From Thiosocius sp963808165 (GTDB lineage: Bacteria > Pseudomonadota > Gammaproteobacteria > Chromatiales > Chromatiaceae): DNA of 64,000 nt. Under the pieces are notes generated by a model. That model made no database searches, had not been told where the DNA came from, and worked only from the letters and a program-made list of their open reading frames with translations. Both the position numbers and the translations under genes were made by a program. Every line of letters begins with the position of its first letter. Position 1 is the first letter of the stretch. Shown piece after piece: positions 45,694-53,571 of the stretch. Where the stretch lies: positions 504,863 to 568,862 of the forward strand of contig CAWEET010000021.1 in the NCBI GenBank assembly GCA_963808165.1, given 5' to 3'.

Positions 45694-47339
45694 GATGATT
45701 TTCCGTTCTCTGTTCGGTGGGTCGAATCGACCGCCAGGCCGGACTGCATCGCTTCGACGTCTTGCACGGCGTCGACCACGCGGCAGTCCTCGCACATCTG
45801 TAACCGGCGGCGTGCCCGGTCGGTTTGAAACATCGCGTGACCGGCGAGCTTGTCGAGAATGTTGTCGATCACGTGCCGCGTCGCGAAGGGTTTACCGCAC
45901 CCGACGCAGCAGAACGGCGGCTCCTCGTGCAGCGTCACCGGCTGGCGCCGTTTCTCCGGATCGGCCAGCAGGCGCGACTCCAGGCTGATCGCAGTCTCGG
46001 GGCAGGCGTTCGCGCAGATGCCACATTGCACGCAGTTGGCCTCGTGGAAAACCAGGCGCGGGGTCTCGTCACCCGCGCTGAGCGCACGCGCCGGGCAAAC
46101 CGAGGTACAGGCCATGCACAGTGTGCACTTCTCCGTATCGACCAGGATTCGCCCATAGGGCGCGCCGGTCGACAGCGCAAAGGCCTCCGGTCGGCCCGCT
46201 GATTCCTCCCACAGCCGACTCAGCGCCAGTCCGGCCAACTGGCGCTTGTCGCCGGTCGCGGCGAAAAGGGCGGGGATTGGCAGACCCGGAACCGGTTGAC
46301 ACGCCGCCGGTCCGGTGCGCGTGTCGATGGTACGCAGTGCGGAGCGGTCGTAACCCAGGCCCTGCAGCAGTTCCCCGCAGTGGGCGATCTGTTGGTCGAG
46401 CGCAGCGCGCGCCTTGCCGGGGACAGAGCCGCCGTCGGCCAGCAGCACACAGCGTGCCCCCCAGGCGATCGCTGCCAGCCAGAGTTCGTGACCGACGCTG
46501 GCGAGTTCCTCGACAACGGTCAGTAATACGTTGGGCGGGGTCGGCGGCAGGTCGGCCGCGTCACTCTCCGCAGCGAACATGACAACCGGGTCGCCACCGC
46601 CGGCCTCGACATAGGTCTTCAGCATGACCCGGACCCGCTCGGCGGTGTCGCCGGCGGCCGGGTAGGCATAGCGCATCGCCCCGGTCGGACAGACGGTCGC
46701 GCAGATGCCGCCGCCTTGGCAGAGGTTCGGATTGACCTCGACCTGTTCGCCGATCGAAATGATCGCGTCGGCGGGGCAGGCGTCGATGCAGCGGCTGCAA
46801 CCGCTCTGGCCCGAACGGCCGTGGGCGCAGATGTTCGGGTCGTAGTCGAAGTAGCGCGGTTTCTCGAATGTCCCGACCATGCCATCGACTGCCAGCCAGG
46901 CCGCGTCCAGGTCCGCCGGCTCGCGACCGAAACGCCAGTAGCCGGGCGGCGGGATCTCGCTGGCGATCAAGGGCTCCGCACCCAGGTCAACCACCAGGTC
47001 GGTGTTGATCGACTGATAATTGTGCCGGCCTTTCTCGCCGAGCTCGATCCGGAATGCGCCGAGGTGGCCGTCGATCGACAATGCCCGGCCACCCACCGCG
47101 GTGCTGGGGACGCCCGCTTCCTCTTCGCCCTCGGTCAGCAGGATCTCGGCGTGCAGGGGGTCGGACAGTCGCGCGGCGAACCACTGCGCCTCCTCACCGC
47201 CCACCACCAGTACGCGCCCGCGCGATTCGTATTTCACCACCCCGGTGGCTTGCTGCGTCAGGCGCTCGGCGGCGGCCTGGGCGGCGCTGCGTGCGCGCAG
47301 GTTGCGGGACTCCTCGAGCGTGTGTTCGACTTCGGACAT
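45690..47339 (-). CDS. Cytoplasmic polyferredoxin of the formate dehydrogenase cluster
   Basis: 549 residues. Four ferredoxin-type groups: near 178-191 (C-S-R-C-I-D-A-C-P), near 207-217 (C-Q-G-G-G-I-C-A-T-V-C-P), near 400-410 (C-T-L-C-M-A-C-T-S-V-C-P) and near 431-441 (C-V-Q-C-G-I-C-A-N-A-C-P). Further cysteine pairs (C-C-V-G-C, C-E-D-C) follow near the end. The middle about 130 residues have a nucleotide-binding look. No signal peptide. Genes of this kind commonly stand beside torD and fdhA, but the exact role is unknown. It overlaps torD by four bases. Confidence 0.85.
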   Translation of the reverse strand: MSEVEHTLEESRNLRARSAAQAAAERLTQQATGVVKYESRGRVLVVGGEEAQWFAARLSDPLHAEILLTEGEEEAGVPSTAVGGRALSIDGHLGAFRIELGEKGRHNYQSINTDLVVDLGAEPLIASEIPPPGYWRFGREPADLDAAWLAVDGMVGTFEKPRYFDYDPNICAHGRSGQSGCSRCIDACPADAIISIGEQVEVNPNLCQGGGICATVCPTGAMRYAYPAAGDTAERVRVMLKTYVEAGGGDPVVMFAAESDAADLPPTPPNVLLTVVEELASVGHELWLAAIAWGARCVLLADGGSVPGKARAALDQQIAHCGELLQGLGYDRSALRTIDTRTGPAACQPVPGLPIPALFAATGDKRQLAGLALSRLWEESAGRPEAFALSTGAPYGRILVDTEKCTLCMACTSVCPARALSAGDETPRLVFHEANCVQCGICANACPETAISLESRLLADPEKRRQPVTLHEEPPFCCVGCGKPFATRHVIDNILDKLAGHAMFQTDRARRRLQMCEDCRVVDAVQDVEAMQSGLAVDSTHRTENGKSS

Positions 47340-47355
47340 GGGGCGTCGTGTCTCC

Positions 47356-47626
47356 TAGGGCCTGTTGGCACTGTGCGGACGCCCAGCGTTGGTCCCCGGA
47401 TCAGGCCAAGCAAGGCACGCAGAGCGCAGTTTGATGATTCCGAATAAGCGATGTGCAACGCTGCATGGCCCGATTTGCGGGCCAACCCGGAGCGACTGGC
47501 CGCATGTTCCACAGGCCGGCGTTGCAGTTTCGCTCATGTACCGCAGGTACACAGCGCTGACTGCGCCTGTTCCTGGAAAAAATGGGGCTCTGTCGATGAG
47601 TGTCCGCATAGTGTTGAAAGGCCCCA
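47356..47626. mobile_element. Diverged MITE-like element, copy 3
   Basis: 271 bases, the same size as the other copies. Left end TAGGGCCTGTTGGCACTGTG, right end its imperfect inverse. Internal blocks such as AAGGC, AGCGCNGT and GTGCAACGC occur in the same order as in copies 1 and 2, but overall identity is low. It fills the gap between DUF3306 and the polyferredoxin gene. It is a separate subfamily or a much older insertion. Confidence 0.65.
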
Positions 47627-47628
47627 GT

Positions 47629-48207
47629 TCAGGTGCGTTCGAATTCGCCGGCCGGCAGTTCACCGTCCTCGCCGGCAGGCTCGGCCTGCTCCGTGGCTGC
47701 GGTGTCTGCAGCGTCGGCCCCGTCTTCGGCCGGTGACTCCTGGTCTTGCAGGAGCGCCTGTTTCGCGGCCTCGGCCTGCTTCTTCGCCTCGACCTCGATC
47801 CGGTGGCGCATCTCTGCGGTGACCAGATCGCCGAGCGCGGCGAAATTGGTGAAGTCCTCGGCATAGTCGTCGAGACCGTCAATCACGTTCAATTCGCTGC
47901 TGTGAAACAGCTTGCGCAGCGCCGCGCGGCGCAGCGACTCGCTGACCTTGGACGACAGGAAGCCGCTGTAGTCGGAGTCGACGGTCAGCGACTCCAGTGG
48001 CGGCATGTCCGCATCGGTCAACTCCGGCGCCGGCGTGGCGGACGATGGGTCACCGCGCGGGAGCCGCTCGCTCGAAGTCGGCGCCGCCGCCTCGTCGCCG
48101 TCCGCCCGACGCGCCTCCTGCTTGCGTCGGTGGAAACGCTGCACAAAGGACTCCCCCGGGCTGCTGAGCTGCTCCTGGTCGACGGGGTTCGACGGTTGCT
48201 TATTCAC
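47629..48207 (-). CDS. DUF3306 family protein
   Basis: 192 residues from a GTG that overlaps the DUF3305 stop (GTGA). The N-terminus F-V-Q-R-F-H-R-R-K-Q-E-A-R, the central D-S-D-Y-S-G-F-L-S and the L-R-R-A-A-L-R-K-L-F-H-S block identify the family. The C-terminus is acidic and low-complexity. Function is unknown, but DUF3305/DUF3306 pairs habitually accompany formate dehydrogenase genes, as here. Confidence 0.85.
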   Translation of the reverse strand: MNKQPSNPVDQEQLSSPGESFVQRFHRRKQEARRADGDEAAAPTSSERLPRGDPSSATPAPELTDADMPPLESLTVDSDYSGFLSSKVSESLRRAALRKLFHSSELNVIDGLDDYAEDFTNFAALGDLVTAEMRHRIEVEAKKQAEAAKQALLQDQESPAEDGADAADTAATEQAEPAGEDGELPAGEFERT

Positions 48208-48722
48208 TGGGGCCGATTCTCCGGTTCCTGGGCCGACCAGTCGCGCAGCTTGCGCTTGCGCTTGCGCTCCGGGAAATAATTCGCGATCACGAAGGCCTCG
48301 GTCCAGCGATACAGCTCGGGCGGGACGTCGACCGCATAGATCTCGTCGTCGCCTTCGAGGTAGGCGTGCGCCTCGTCGAAACTCATGCTGACCCGAAAGG
48401 GCCGGGGTCGTTCGTTGGCATCCTCGACATGTGCCAGCACGTAGGCACGCGGGCTGTCGCTGACCAGGTTGTAATAGTAGCTCTCGCACTCATCGGCGTG
48501 CAGCGCCACCTCGAGCCCGCCGACCAGGTAGAGCGCGCACCCCTCGGCCTCGCGAATCAGTTTTGGCTCCGGGCTATCTGCCTGCCTGCCGACCGTGATG
48601 CCGGCGGCAGCCCAGACATGATCGATCCAGTGACTGCTGGCCGGCCGGCGTTCCAGGATCACCGACACGGGGAGGTGTTGCAGTCCTTCGGGTTGAGATT
48701 CGTAGTTGTCGCTGGGACTCAT
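48204..48722 (-). CDS. DUF3305 family protein
   Basis: 172 residues. The opening L-P-V-S-V-I-L-E-R-R-P-A-S-S-H-W-I-D-H-V-W is the family signature, and a basic K-R-K-R-K end follows. It is the first gene of the minus-strand fdh accessory unit. Start 48722 has an AAGGAAG site, and a -24/-12 promoter lies 45-60 bases upstream. Function unknown; association with formate dehydrogenase maturation is inferred from neighbourhood. Confidence 0.85.
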   Translation of the reverse strand: MSPSDNYESQPEGLQHLPVSVILERRPASSHWIDHVWAAAGITVGRQADSPEPKLIREAEGCALYLVGGLEVALHADECESYYYNLVSDSPRAYVLAHVEDANERPRPFRVSMSFDEAHAYLEGDDEIYAVDVPPELYRWTEAFVIANYFPERKRKRKLRDWSAQEPENRPQ

Positions 48723-48766
48723 GGCTTCCTTTTCGTGCAATCGGCGGCTTTTAGCCCTTCCATTCA

Positions 48767-48782
48767 GGCAAGTAGCGTACCA
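48767..48782 (-). promoter_or_regulatory. Sigma-54 promoter of DUF3305-DUF3306
   Basis: Minus strand TGGTAC-GCTAC-TTGCC with correct ten-base GG to GC spacing, about 45 bases before the DUF3305 start. One mismatch in the -24 box relative to TGGCAC. Confidence 0.7.
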
Positions 48783-48850
48783 GCTGCCCATCTGGAGTCG
48801 TCGGCTTGTCCGGGGCCCGCATTGACCGGATGGGCCTCAGACGGGTGGTG

Positions 48851-48888
48851 CAATTTGTCCCAGTGCGCCGGCAGCGTAGCGACAAATC
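48851..48888. promoter_or_regulatory. Candidate enhancer dyad between divergent sigma-54 promoters
   Basis: ATTTGTC (48853-48859) and its inverse GACAAAT (48881-48887) are separated by 21 bases. They lie roughly 70 bases from the DUF3305 -24 box and 100 bases from that of moaA. The placement suits one activator serving both promoters. Confidence 0.5.
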
Positions 48889-48982
48889 TGCTCAACTGAG
48901 GCATGCTGCGGCATCGATGCTACCGGCCGCGTGTGTCCGATGTGCCGGTCGTCAATGGTCGAGCGTCGGGTTACGCACCCGG

Positions 48983-48998
48983 CGGAACGCTTCTTGCA
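48983..48998 (+). promoter_or_regulatory. Sigma-54 promoter of moaA-fdhD
   Basis: CGGAAC-GCTTC-TTGCA with correct spacing, 30 bases before the moaA ATG. The -12 half is perfect, and the -24 half keeps GG and the final AC. Confidence 0.6.
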
Positions 48999-49027
48999 GC
49001 CATGCTGTGCGATATCAGGGGTGAGAG

Positions 49028-50050
49028 ATGCACGAGAATAATCAGCAGGTGCCCGGGCCGGAAGGCACATTGATCGACCGATTCCATCGCCGGGTAAGCT
49101 ACCTGCGCATATCGGTCACGGACCGCTGCGATCTGCGCTGCGTCTACTGCATGACGGAGGATATGAAATTCCTGCCGCGGGCGAGCCTGTTGTCGCTCGA
49201 GGAAATCGTGCAGGTCGGACGTTGCTTCGTCGAGCTGGGCGTGCACAAGATTCGCATCACTGGTGGCGAGCCGCTGCACCGGCGCAACATCATCAAAGTA
49301 TTCCGCGAACTGGGTGAACTGGAAGGTCTTCGTGACCTGACCGTAACGACGAACGGAACGCAGCTTCCACGCTTCGCCCGGCAATTGCGCGATGCCGGGG
49401 TCACGCGGGTCAACATCAGCCTGGATACGCTGCGAGCAGACCGCTTCCGGACGCTGACCAGGAACGGCAAGATCGAGAAGGTGCTGGCCGGCCTGGATGC
49501 CGCACAAGCGGCCGGCTTCTCACGCATCAAGCTGAATGCGGTGATCCTGAAGAATCGTAACCACGATGAGATCGGCGACCTGGTGGGGTTCGCGATCGAA
49601 CGTGGCATCGACATCAGTTTCATCGAAGAGATGCCACTGGGACTGGTGGGCGATCATGACAGGGCGGAATGCTACTACTCGAGCGATGAGATCCGTGACG
49701 ATCTTGCGCAGCACTACCAGCTGCTGCCCACTGCGGAATCCACCGGCGGCCCATCGCGCTACTTCCGTATTCCAGGGATCGAAACCAGGGTCGGCTTCAT
49801 CTCACCGCACAGCCACAATTTCTGTGAGAGCTGTAACCGTGTGCGCCTGACTTCCGAGGGGCGCCTGCTGTTGTGCCTCGGCCAGGAACACAGCGTCGAC
49901 CTGCGCCGCGTCGTGCGCGGGAATCCCGGCGACGATGAGGCGCTCAGGCGCGCTATTCGGGCCTCGATGGATATCAAACCGCGCGGGCACGACTTCGATC
50001 TCCAGACCCAGCCGGTGATCTTCCGTCACATGAATCACACCGGGGGCTAG
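49028..50050 (+). CDS. moaA: GTP 3',8-cyclase
   Basis: 340 residues, radical SAM enzyme starting molybdenum cofactor synthesis. The SAM cluster motif C-D-L-R-C-V-Y-C is near residue 34, G-G-E-P near 78, and the C-terminal cluster ligands lie in C-E-S-C-N-R-V-R and L-L-C. The conserved terminal Gly-Gly (H-T-G-G) is present. moaC and moaE are not in the window. The fdhD start follows after six bases. Confidence 0.97.
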   Translation: MHENNQQVPGPEGTLIDRFHRRVSYLRISVTDRCDLRCVYCMTEDMKFLPRASLLSLEEIVQVGRCFVELGVHKIRITGGEPLHRRNIIKVFRELGELEGLRDLTVTTNGTQLPRFARQLRDAGVTRVNISLDTLRADRFRTLTRNGKIEKVLAGLDAAQAAGFSRIKLNAVILKNRNHDEIGDLVGFAIERGIDISFIEEMPLGLVGDHDRAECYYSSDEIRDDLAQHYQLLPTAESTGGPSRYFRIPGIETRVGFISPHSHNFCESCNRVRLTSEGRLLLCLGQEHSVDLRRVVRGNPGDDEALRRAIRASMDIKPRGHDFDLQTQPVIFRHMNHTGG

Positions 50051-50056
50051 CGGGCG

Positions 50057-50986
50057 ATGGGCCAAGCGCCTCCAGTCGACAGGCAGCCGACCGGCACGAA
50101 GCGGCCCGGCTACCGGCCGGAGATGTCCGACCTGGGCCTGCGTCCCTCGCACGAGGTGGTCGCGATCGACGAGTACGGCGAGCCACGCAGCGGGTTCATC
50201 GCCGGTGAGCGGGCGCTCACGCTGTATCTCGACGATCGAGAGATCGTCACGCTGATGACGCTCGGTACCCACCCCGAGATGCTGACCCTGGGTTATCTGC
50301 TCAACCAGCGCCTGGTGCCGTGCCTGGAGTCGGTTGATTCGGTCCGGGTCGACTGGGACAAGGCCGAGGTGCGGGTCGAGACCTTCGAGCGCATCACTGA
50401 TCTCGAGGAAAAGCTGAAGCACCGCACAGTTACCACCGGCTGTGGGCAGGGGACCGTGTTCGGGCGTATCGGTGATCAGATCGAGAAAATCCGTTTGCCT
50501 CGCCGACAGATATCGCAGTCCCTGATCTACGGCCTGCTGTCTCAGATCAGCCATCACAACGAGGTCTACAGGCGCGCCGGCGGCGTGCATGGCTGCGCAC
50601 TGTGCAGCTGCGATGCGGCCAGTGACCCGGAGATCCACCTGTTCGTCGAGGACGTCGGCCGGCACAACGCAGCCGATGCGATCAGCGGCTACATGTGGCT
50701 GAATGCCGTCGAGGGTGCTGACAAGTGGTTCTACACCACCGGGCGTCTGACGTCCGAGATGATCATCAAGGTCGCGCAGATGCGGATCCCGATCCTGCTG
50801 TCGCGCTCCGGGGTGACCTTCCGTGGCCTTGAGCTGGCGCAGAAAATCGGTGTGATTCTGATCGCTCGCGCCAAGGGACGGCATTTCCTCGTCTACAACG
50901 GGGCCGGGCAAATCACTTTCGATGCGATCCCAGAGGCCTTGCCGGCCGATGGACCACGAAGGGGTTCGAGGTCCCCGGTCCGCTAA
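50057..50986 (+). CDS. fdhD: Formate dehydrogenase sulfurtransferase FdhD
   Basis: 309 residues. FdhD passes sulfur from a cysteine desulfurase to the molybdenum cofactor of formate dehydrogenase. The essential cysteine pair lies in G-V-H-G-C-A-L-C-S-C. D-V-G-R-H-N-A-A-D, T-G-R-L-T-S-E-M and R-S-G-V-T family motifs are all present. It lies between moaA and an HTH/PBP regulator in one unit, divergent from the fdh genes it serves. Confidence 0.96.
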   Translation: MGQAPPVDRQPTGTKRPGYRPEMSDLGLRPSHEVVAIDEYGEPRSGFIAGERALTLYLDDREIVTLMTLGTHPEMLTLGYLLNQRLVPCLESVDSVRVDWDKAEVRVETFERITDLEEKLKHRTVTTGCGQGTVFGRIGDQIEKIRLPRRQISQSLIYGLLSQISHHNEVYRRAGGVHGCALCSCDAASDPEIHLFVEDVGRHNAADAISGYMWLNAVEGADKWFYTTGRLTSEMIIKVAQMRIPILLSRSGVTFRGLELAQKIGVILIARAKGRHFLVYNGAGQITFDAIPEALPADGPRRGSRSPVR

Positions 50987-51012
50987 CGAACCGCCAGCAA
51001 GGGGGTTGCGCC

Positions 51013-51924
51013 ATGTCCGCCGTGATGACGACGCCAAACGATGCCTTTCTCAGCGTCAAGCAGGTTGCGGCATACCTGCAGCTGAACGAAAAAAAGGTTT
51101 ATGCGCTGGTCAACGAGGGCAAGATCCCGGCCACCAAGGTCACCGGCAAGTGGATGTTTCCCCGTGAGCTTGTCGATCGTTGGATGATGGATTCGGCGCA
51201 TGGCGGGCTGTTGACCGACCGGCTGGTCATCGCCGGTAGTGACGACCCGCTGCTGTATCGCACGGTTACCGCTTTTGCGCATGAGGTGAATGCGCTCGCG
51301 CAGGTCAGCTACACCCCGACCGGGACGCGTCTCGGACTGGACCTGCTGCAGGCCAACCGGGTAGACGTCAGTGCGCTGCACTGGGGGCCGGTCAAAGAGA
51401 GCCAGACCCGCCATCCGGCGCTGCTGCGCCAGCATGCCCGCTATCGGAACTGGGTCCTGATCCGTGCCTTCAGCCGTGAACAGGGGCTGATGGTACGCCC
51501 CGATGTGCTGCGTCGGGCCGGCGATCCGGAAACCCTGATGCAGGGGGGGTACCGCTGGGTCCAGCGGCAGGCGGGTGCCGGCGCACAGCGTTTTCTGCTC
51601 GAGATGCGCAAGAACGCCGCGGCCGGCGAGGCGCTGAACATAACCGCCACCGCGCTGTCGGAGCGCGAGGCGGCAGCGGCGATCGTGCTCGATCAGGCGG
51701 ATGTCGCGACCGGGCCGCGTGCCGCCGCAACCGAGGCCGGGCTGGGCTTCATTCCGTTCGGCGTCGAGGGTTTCGACCTCGCCCTGCCGCGCAACATCTG
51801 GTTCCGGCGCCTGTTCCAGGAACTGCTCAATCGATTGCAGTCCGGAGAATGTCGGCGCCTGGCCGATATGCTCGGCGGCTATGATTTCTCCCAGAGCGGC
51901 GAGTTGATCTGGGGTGAAGACTGA
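51013..51924 (+). CDS. Excisionase-type HTH fused to periplasmic-binding-protein-like domain
   Basis: 303 residues. Residues about 12-58 are an excisionase/MerR-type DNA-binding domain (L-S-V-K-Q-V-A-A-Y-L-Q-L-N-E-K-K-V-Y-A-L and G-K-W-M-F-P). From about 68 on is a PBP-like ligand domain of the kind in molybdate-related one-component regulators (V-I-A-G-S-D-D-P-L-L, then A-V-D-type hinge regions). Third gene of moaA-fdhD-this. It probably senses a small ligand relevant to formate dehydrogenase or molybdenum, but the ligand is a guess. Confidence 0.85.
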   Translation: MSAVMTTPNDAFLSVKQVAAYLQLNEKKVYALVNEGKIPATKVTGKWMFPRELVDRWMMDSAHGGLLTDRLVIAGSDDPLLYRTVTAFAHEVNALAQVSYTPTGTRLGLDLLQANRVDVSALHWGPVKESQTRHPALLRQHARYRNWVLIRAFSREQGLMVRPDVLRRAGDPETLMQGGYRWVQRQAGAGAQRFLLEMRKNAAAGEALNITATALSEREAAAAIVLDQADVATGPRAAATEAGLGFIPFGVEGFDLALPRNIWFRRLFQELLNRLQSGECRRLADMLGGYDFSQSGELIWGED

Positions 51925-51963
51925 ACGCCGGCTGCAGCAGGCCGCGATCGACACGGCCCTGAG

Positions 51964-52116
51964 CCCTTAAGCTGATTCCGGTCGTTTCTGGAGAAGACGT
52001 TGGCGGCACGGACGCCGCCGTCGAGCCTACAGGGACGTATTCACGGCGTTTTCCGGAAGAAATGATCGGAATCATCAGGCCAACTTGTAGCTTGCGCTCC
52101 TGAGTCAGCGCCATTC
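51964..52116 (+). repeat. Dispersed intergenic repeat, tandem copy A
   Basis: First of two head-to-tail 153-base units (period 153). It contains GCTGATTCCGGTCGTTTCTG, GAGCCTACAGGGACGTATTC and GAAATGATCGGAATCA. It lies between the convergent HTH/PBP and TsaA-domain genes. Confidence 0.92.
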
Positions 52117-52269
52117 CCCTTAAGCTGATTCCGGTCGTTTCTGGAGAAGACGTTGGCGGCATGGATGCCGTCGTCGAGCCTACAGGGACGTGTTCATGGC
52201 GTTTTGCGCAAGAAATGATCGGAATCACCAGGCCAACTTGTAGCTTGCGCTACTAAGTCAGTGCCATTC
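52117..52269 (+). repeat. Dispersed intergenic repeat, tandem copy B
   Basis: Second 153-base unit, directly abutting copy A and closely similar to it. Differences are scattered single bases (for example ATGGATGCC for ACGGACGCC). Together the two fill most of the 381-base gap. No gene is seen in them. Confidence 0.92.
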
Positions 52270-52305
52270 GCCCTAAGCCAATGTCATCGGCCCTGACTGG
52301 GTGTT

Positions 52306-52764
52306 TCAGGGCTTGATGTCCAGTACCGGCGTGTCGGGCAGGGCGTCTATCTCGTCGATCTCGATCAGGTTTTCGCGCACTGCCAGCACGCGGCAGCGAC
52401 TCAGGGCGATCAGATTGGGGCGCACCGGCGCCCGCGTGGCAAACACGCCACGCAGCGGATTGTCCGGGTTGCCGCGCGGATGCACCTGGAGGATGGCGCG
52501 CCGTTCCGGGCTGTCGTTGCGGTCGAACCAGTAGAGTACCCAGATCGAATCCAGTGTTTCGACGCCGAGCAGCGCTGGCCGATAGCGTTCCTCCACCTCG
52601 ATGAAGGTTTGCCCCCCGGTCTTGCGTACCCAGCCGATCGGATGCACCAGGTATCCCGCTGCGTCGCCCGTTGCCGGCGTCTCCGCAACCGCCGTCGGCA
52701 ACAGCAGCCAGCAGCCGAGCAGTACGGCCGCCACGCTACGCAGGGTCGCCGCCATCGTGCTCAC
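52306..52764 (-). CDS. Exported TsaA/TrmO-domain protein
   Basis: 152 residues. A signal peptide (about 1-28, ending T-A-V-A-E) precedes a complete TsaA-like beta-barrel domain: H-P-I-G-W-V-R, V-E-E-R-Y-R-P-A-L-L-G-V-E, the W-V-L-Y-W-F-D-R-N-D core, H-P-R-G-N-P and F-A-T-R-A-P-V-R-P-N. TrmO methylates t6A in tRNA, but export makes that role impossible for this protein. GTG 52764 overlaps the moeB stop in a GTGA quartet. An internal ATG at 52755 is the alternative start. Confidence 0.85.
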   Translation of the reverse strand: MSTMAATLRSVAAVLLGCWLLLPTAVAETPATGDAAGYLVHPIGWVRKTGGQTFIEVEERYRPALLGVETLDSIWVLYWFDRNDSPERRAILQVHPRGNPDNPLRGVFATRAPVRPNLIALSRCRVLAVRENLIEIDEIDALPDTPVLDIKP

Positions 52765-53504
52765 CCGGTGCCGCCGCAGACCGGACAGCCGGGCCGGGCC
52801 GGTACCCGGATTCGCTGCCACTCCATCGTGCCCGCATCGAACAACAGCAGCACGCCGCGCAATCCTTCCCCGTGGCCGGTCAGCACGCGTATCGCCTGCA
52901 GCGCCTGCAGGGTGCCGATCACGCCGACGACAGGTGCGAGCACCCCCTCCATCGCGCAGCTCTCCTCGTTCTCCAGTTCGGCTGGATAAATGCACTGGTA
53001 GCAGGGCCCGCCCTGCGCCAGCGACGTCATGATCTGGCCCTCGAGACGGATAGCCGCTCCGCTCACCAGCGGCTTGCGCTGCGCCCTGGTGATTCGGTTG
53101 AGCTGAAAGCGCGAGGCGAAGTTGTCGGTGCAGTCGAGTACCAGGTCCGCGTTGGCGATTTCATCGGACAGCTCGGCCTCGTCCAGTTGCCAGTCCAGCG
53201 CGACGACCTCGCATCCGGGATTGATCTCCTGCAGGGTGCGTTTGGCCGAGGCGGCCTTGAGTTCGCCGAGGTCGGCCTCGTGGTGGATGATCTGGCGCTG
53301 CAGGTTGGATGGCTCGACCCTGTCGAAGTCGCTGAGCACCAGGGTGCCGACGCCGCTGGCCGCGAGATACATCGCCGCCGGGGAGCCCAGCCCCCCGAGG
53401 CCGATGATCAGCACCCTGGCCGCGAGCAGTCGTTCCTGGCCACCTTCCCGGATCGCCTCCAGTCGGATCTGGCGGGCATAACGCTGACGCTGCTCCGGCG
53501 TCAT
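52761..53504 (-). CDS. moeB: MoeB/ThiF-type adenylyltransferase
   Basis: 247 residues. R-Y-A-R-Q-I near the start, the nucleotide loop G-L-G-G-L-G-S-P, D-F-D-R-V-E-P-S-N-L-Q-R-Q, C-T-D-N-F-A-S-R, zinc-binding C-Y-Q-C and C-P-V-C, and the catalytic cysteine in E-S-C-A-M-E-G. It would adenylate the C-terminal glycine of MoaD or ThiS before sulfur transfer. Molybdenum cofactor synthesis is favoured by context. It follows the kinase gene of the sigma-54 pair by 67 bases. Confidence 0.92.
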   Translation of the reverse strand: MTPEQRQRYARQIRLEAIREGGQERLLAARVLIIGLGGLGSPAAMYLAASGVGTLVLSDFDRVEPSNLQRQIIHHEADLGELKAASAKRTLQEINPGCEVVALDWQLDEAELSDEIANADLVLDCTDNFASRFQLNRITRAQRKPLVSGAAIRLEGQIMTSLAQGGPCYQCIYPAELENEESCAMEGVLAPVVGVIGTLQALQAIRVLTGHGEGLRGVLLLFDAGTMEWQRIRVPARPGCPVCGGTG

Positions 53505-53571
53505 ATGCGACCACTGGCTGGCGTCTGGAGGCCGTTCGCGCGACCGGCGTTTCCATGCGGCACCGGCAAGT

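Noticed and set aside
51964..52269. CRISPR array, suggested by tandem repeats
   Set aside because: Only two 153-base units directly abut, with no short repeat and unique spacer pattern and no cas genes.
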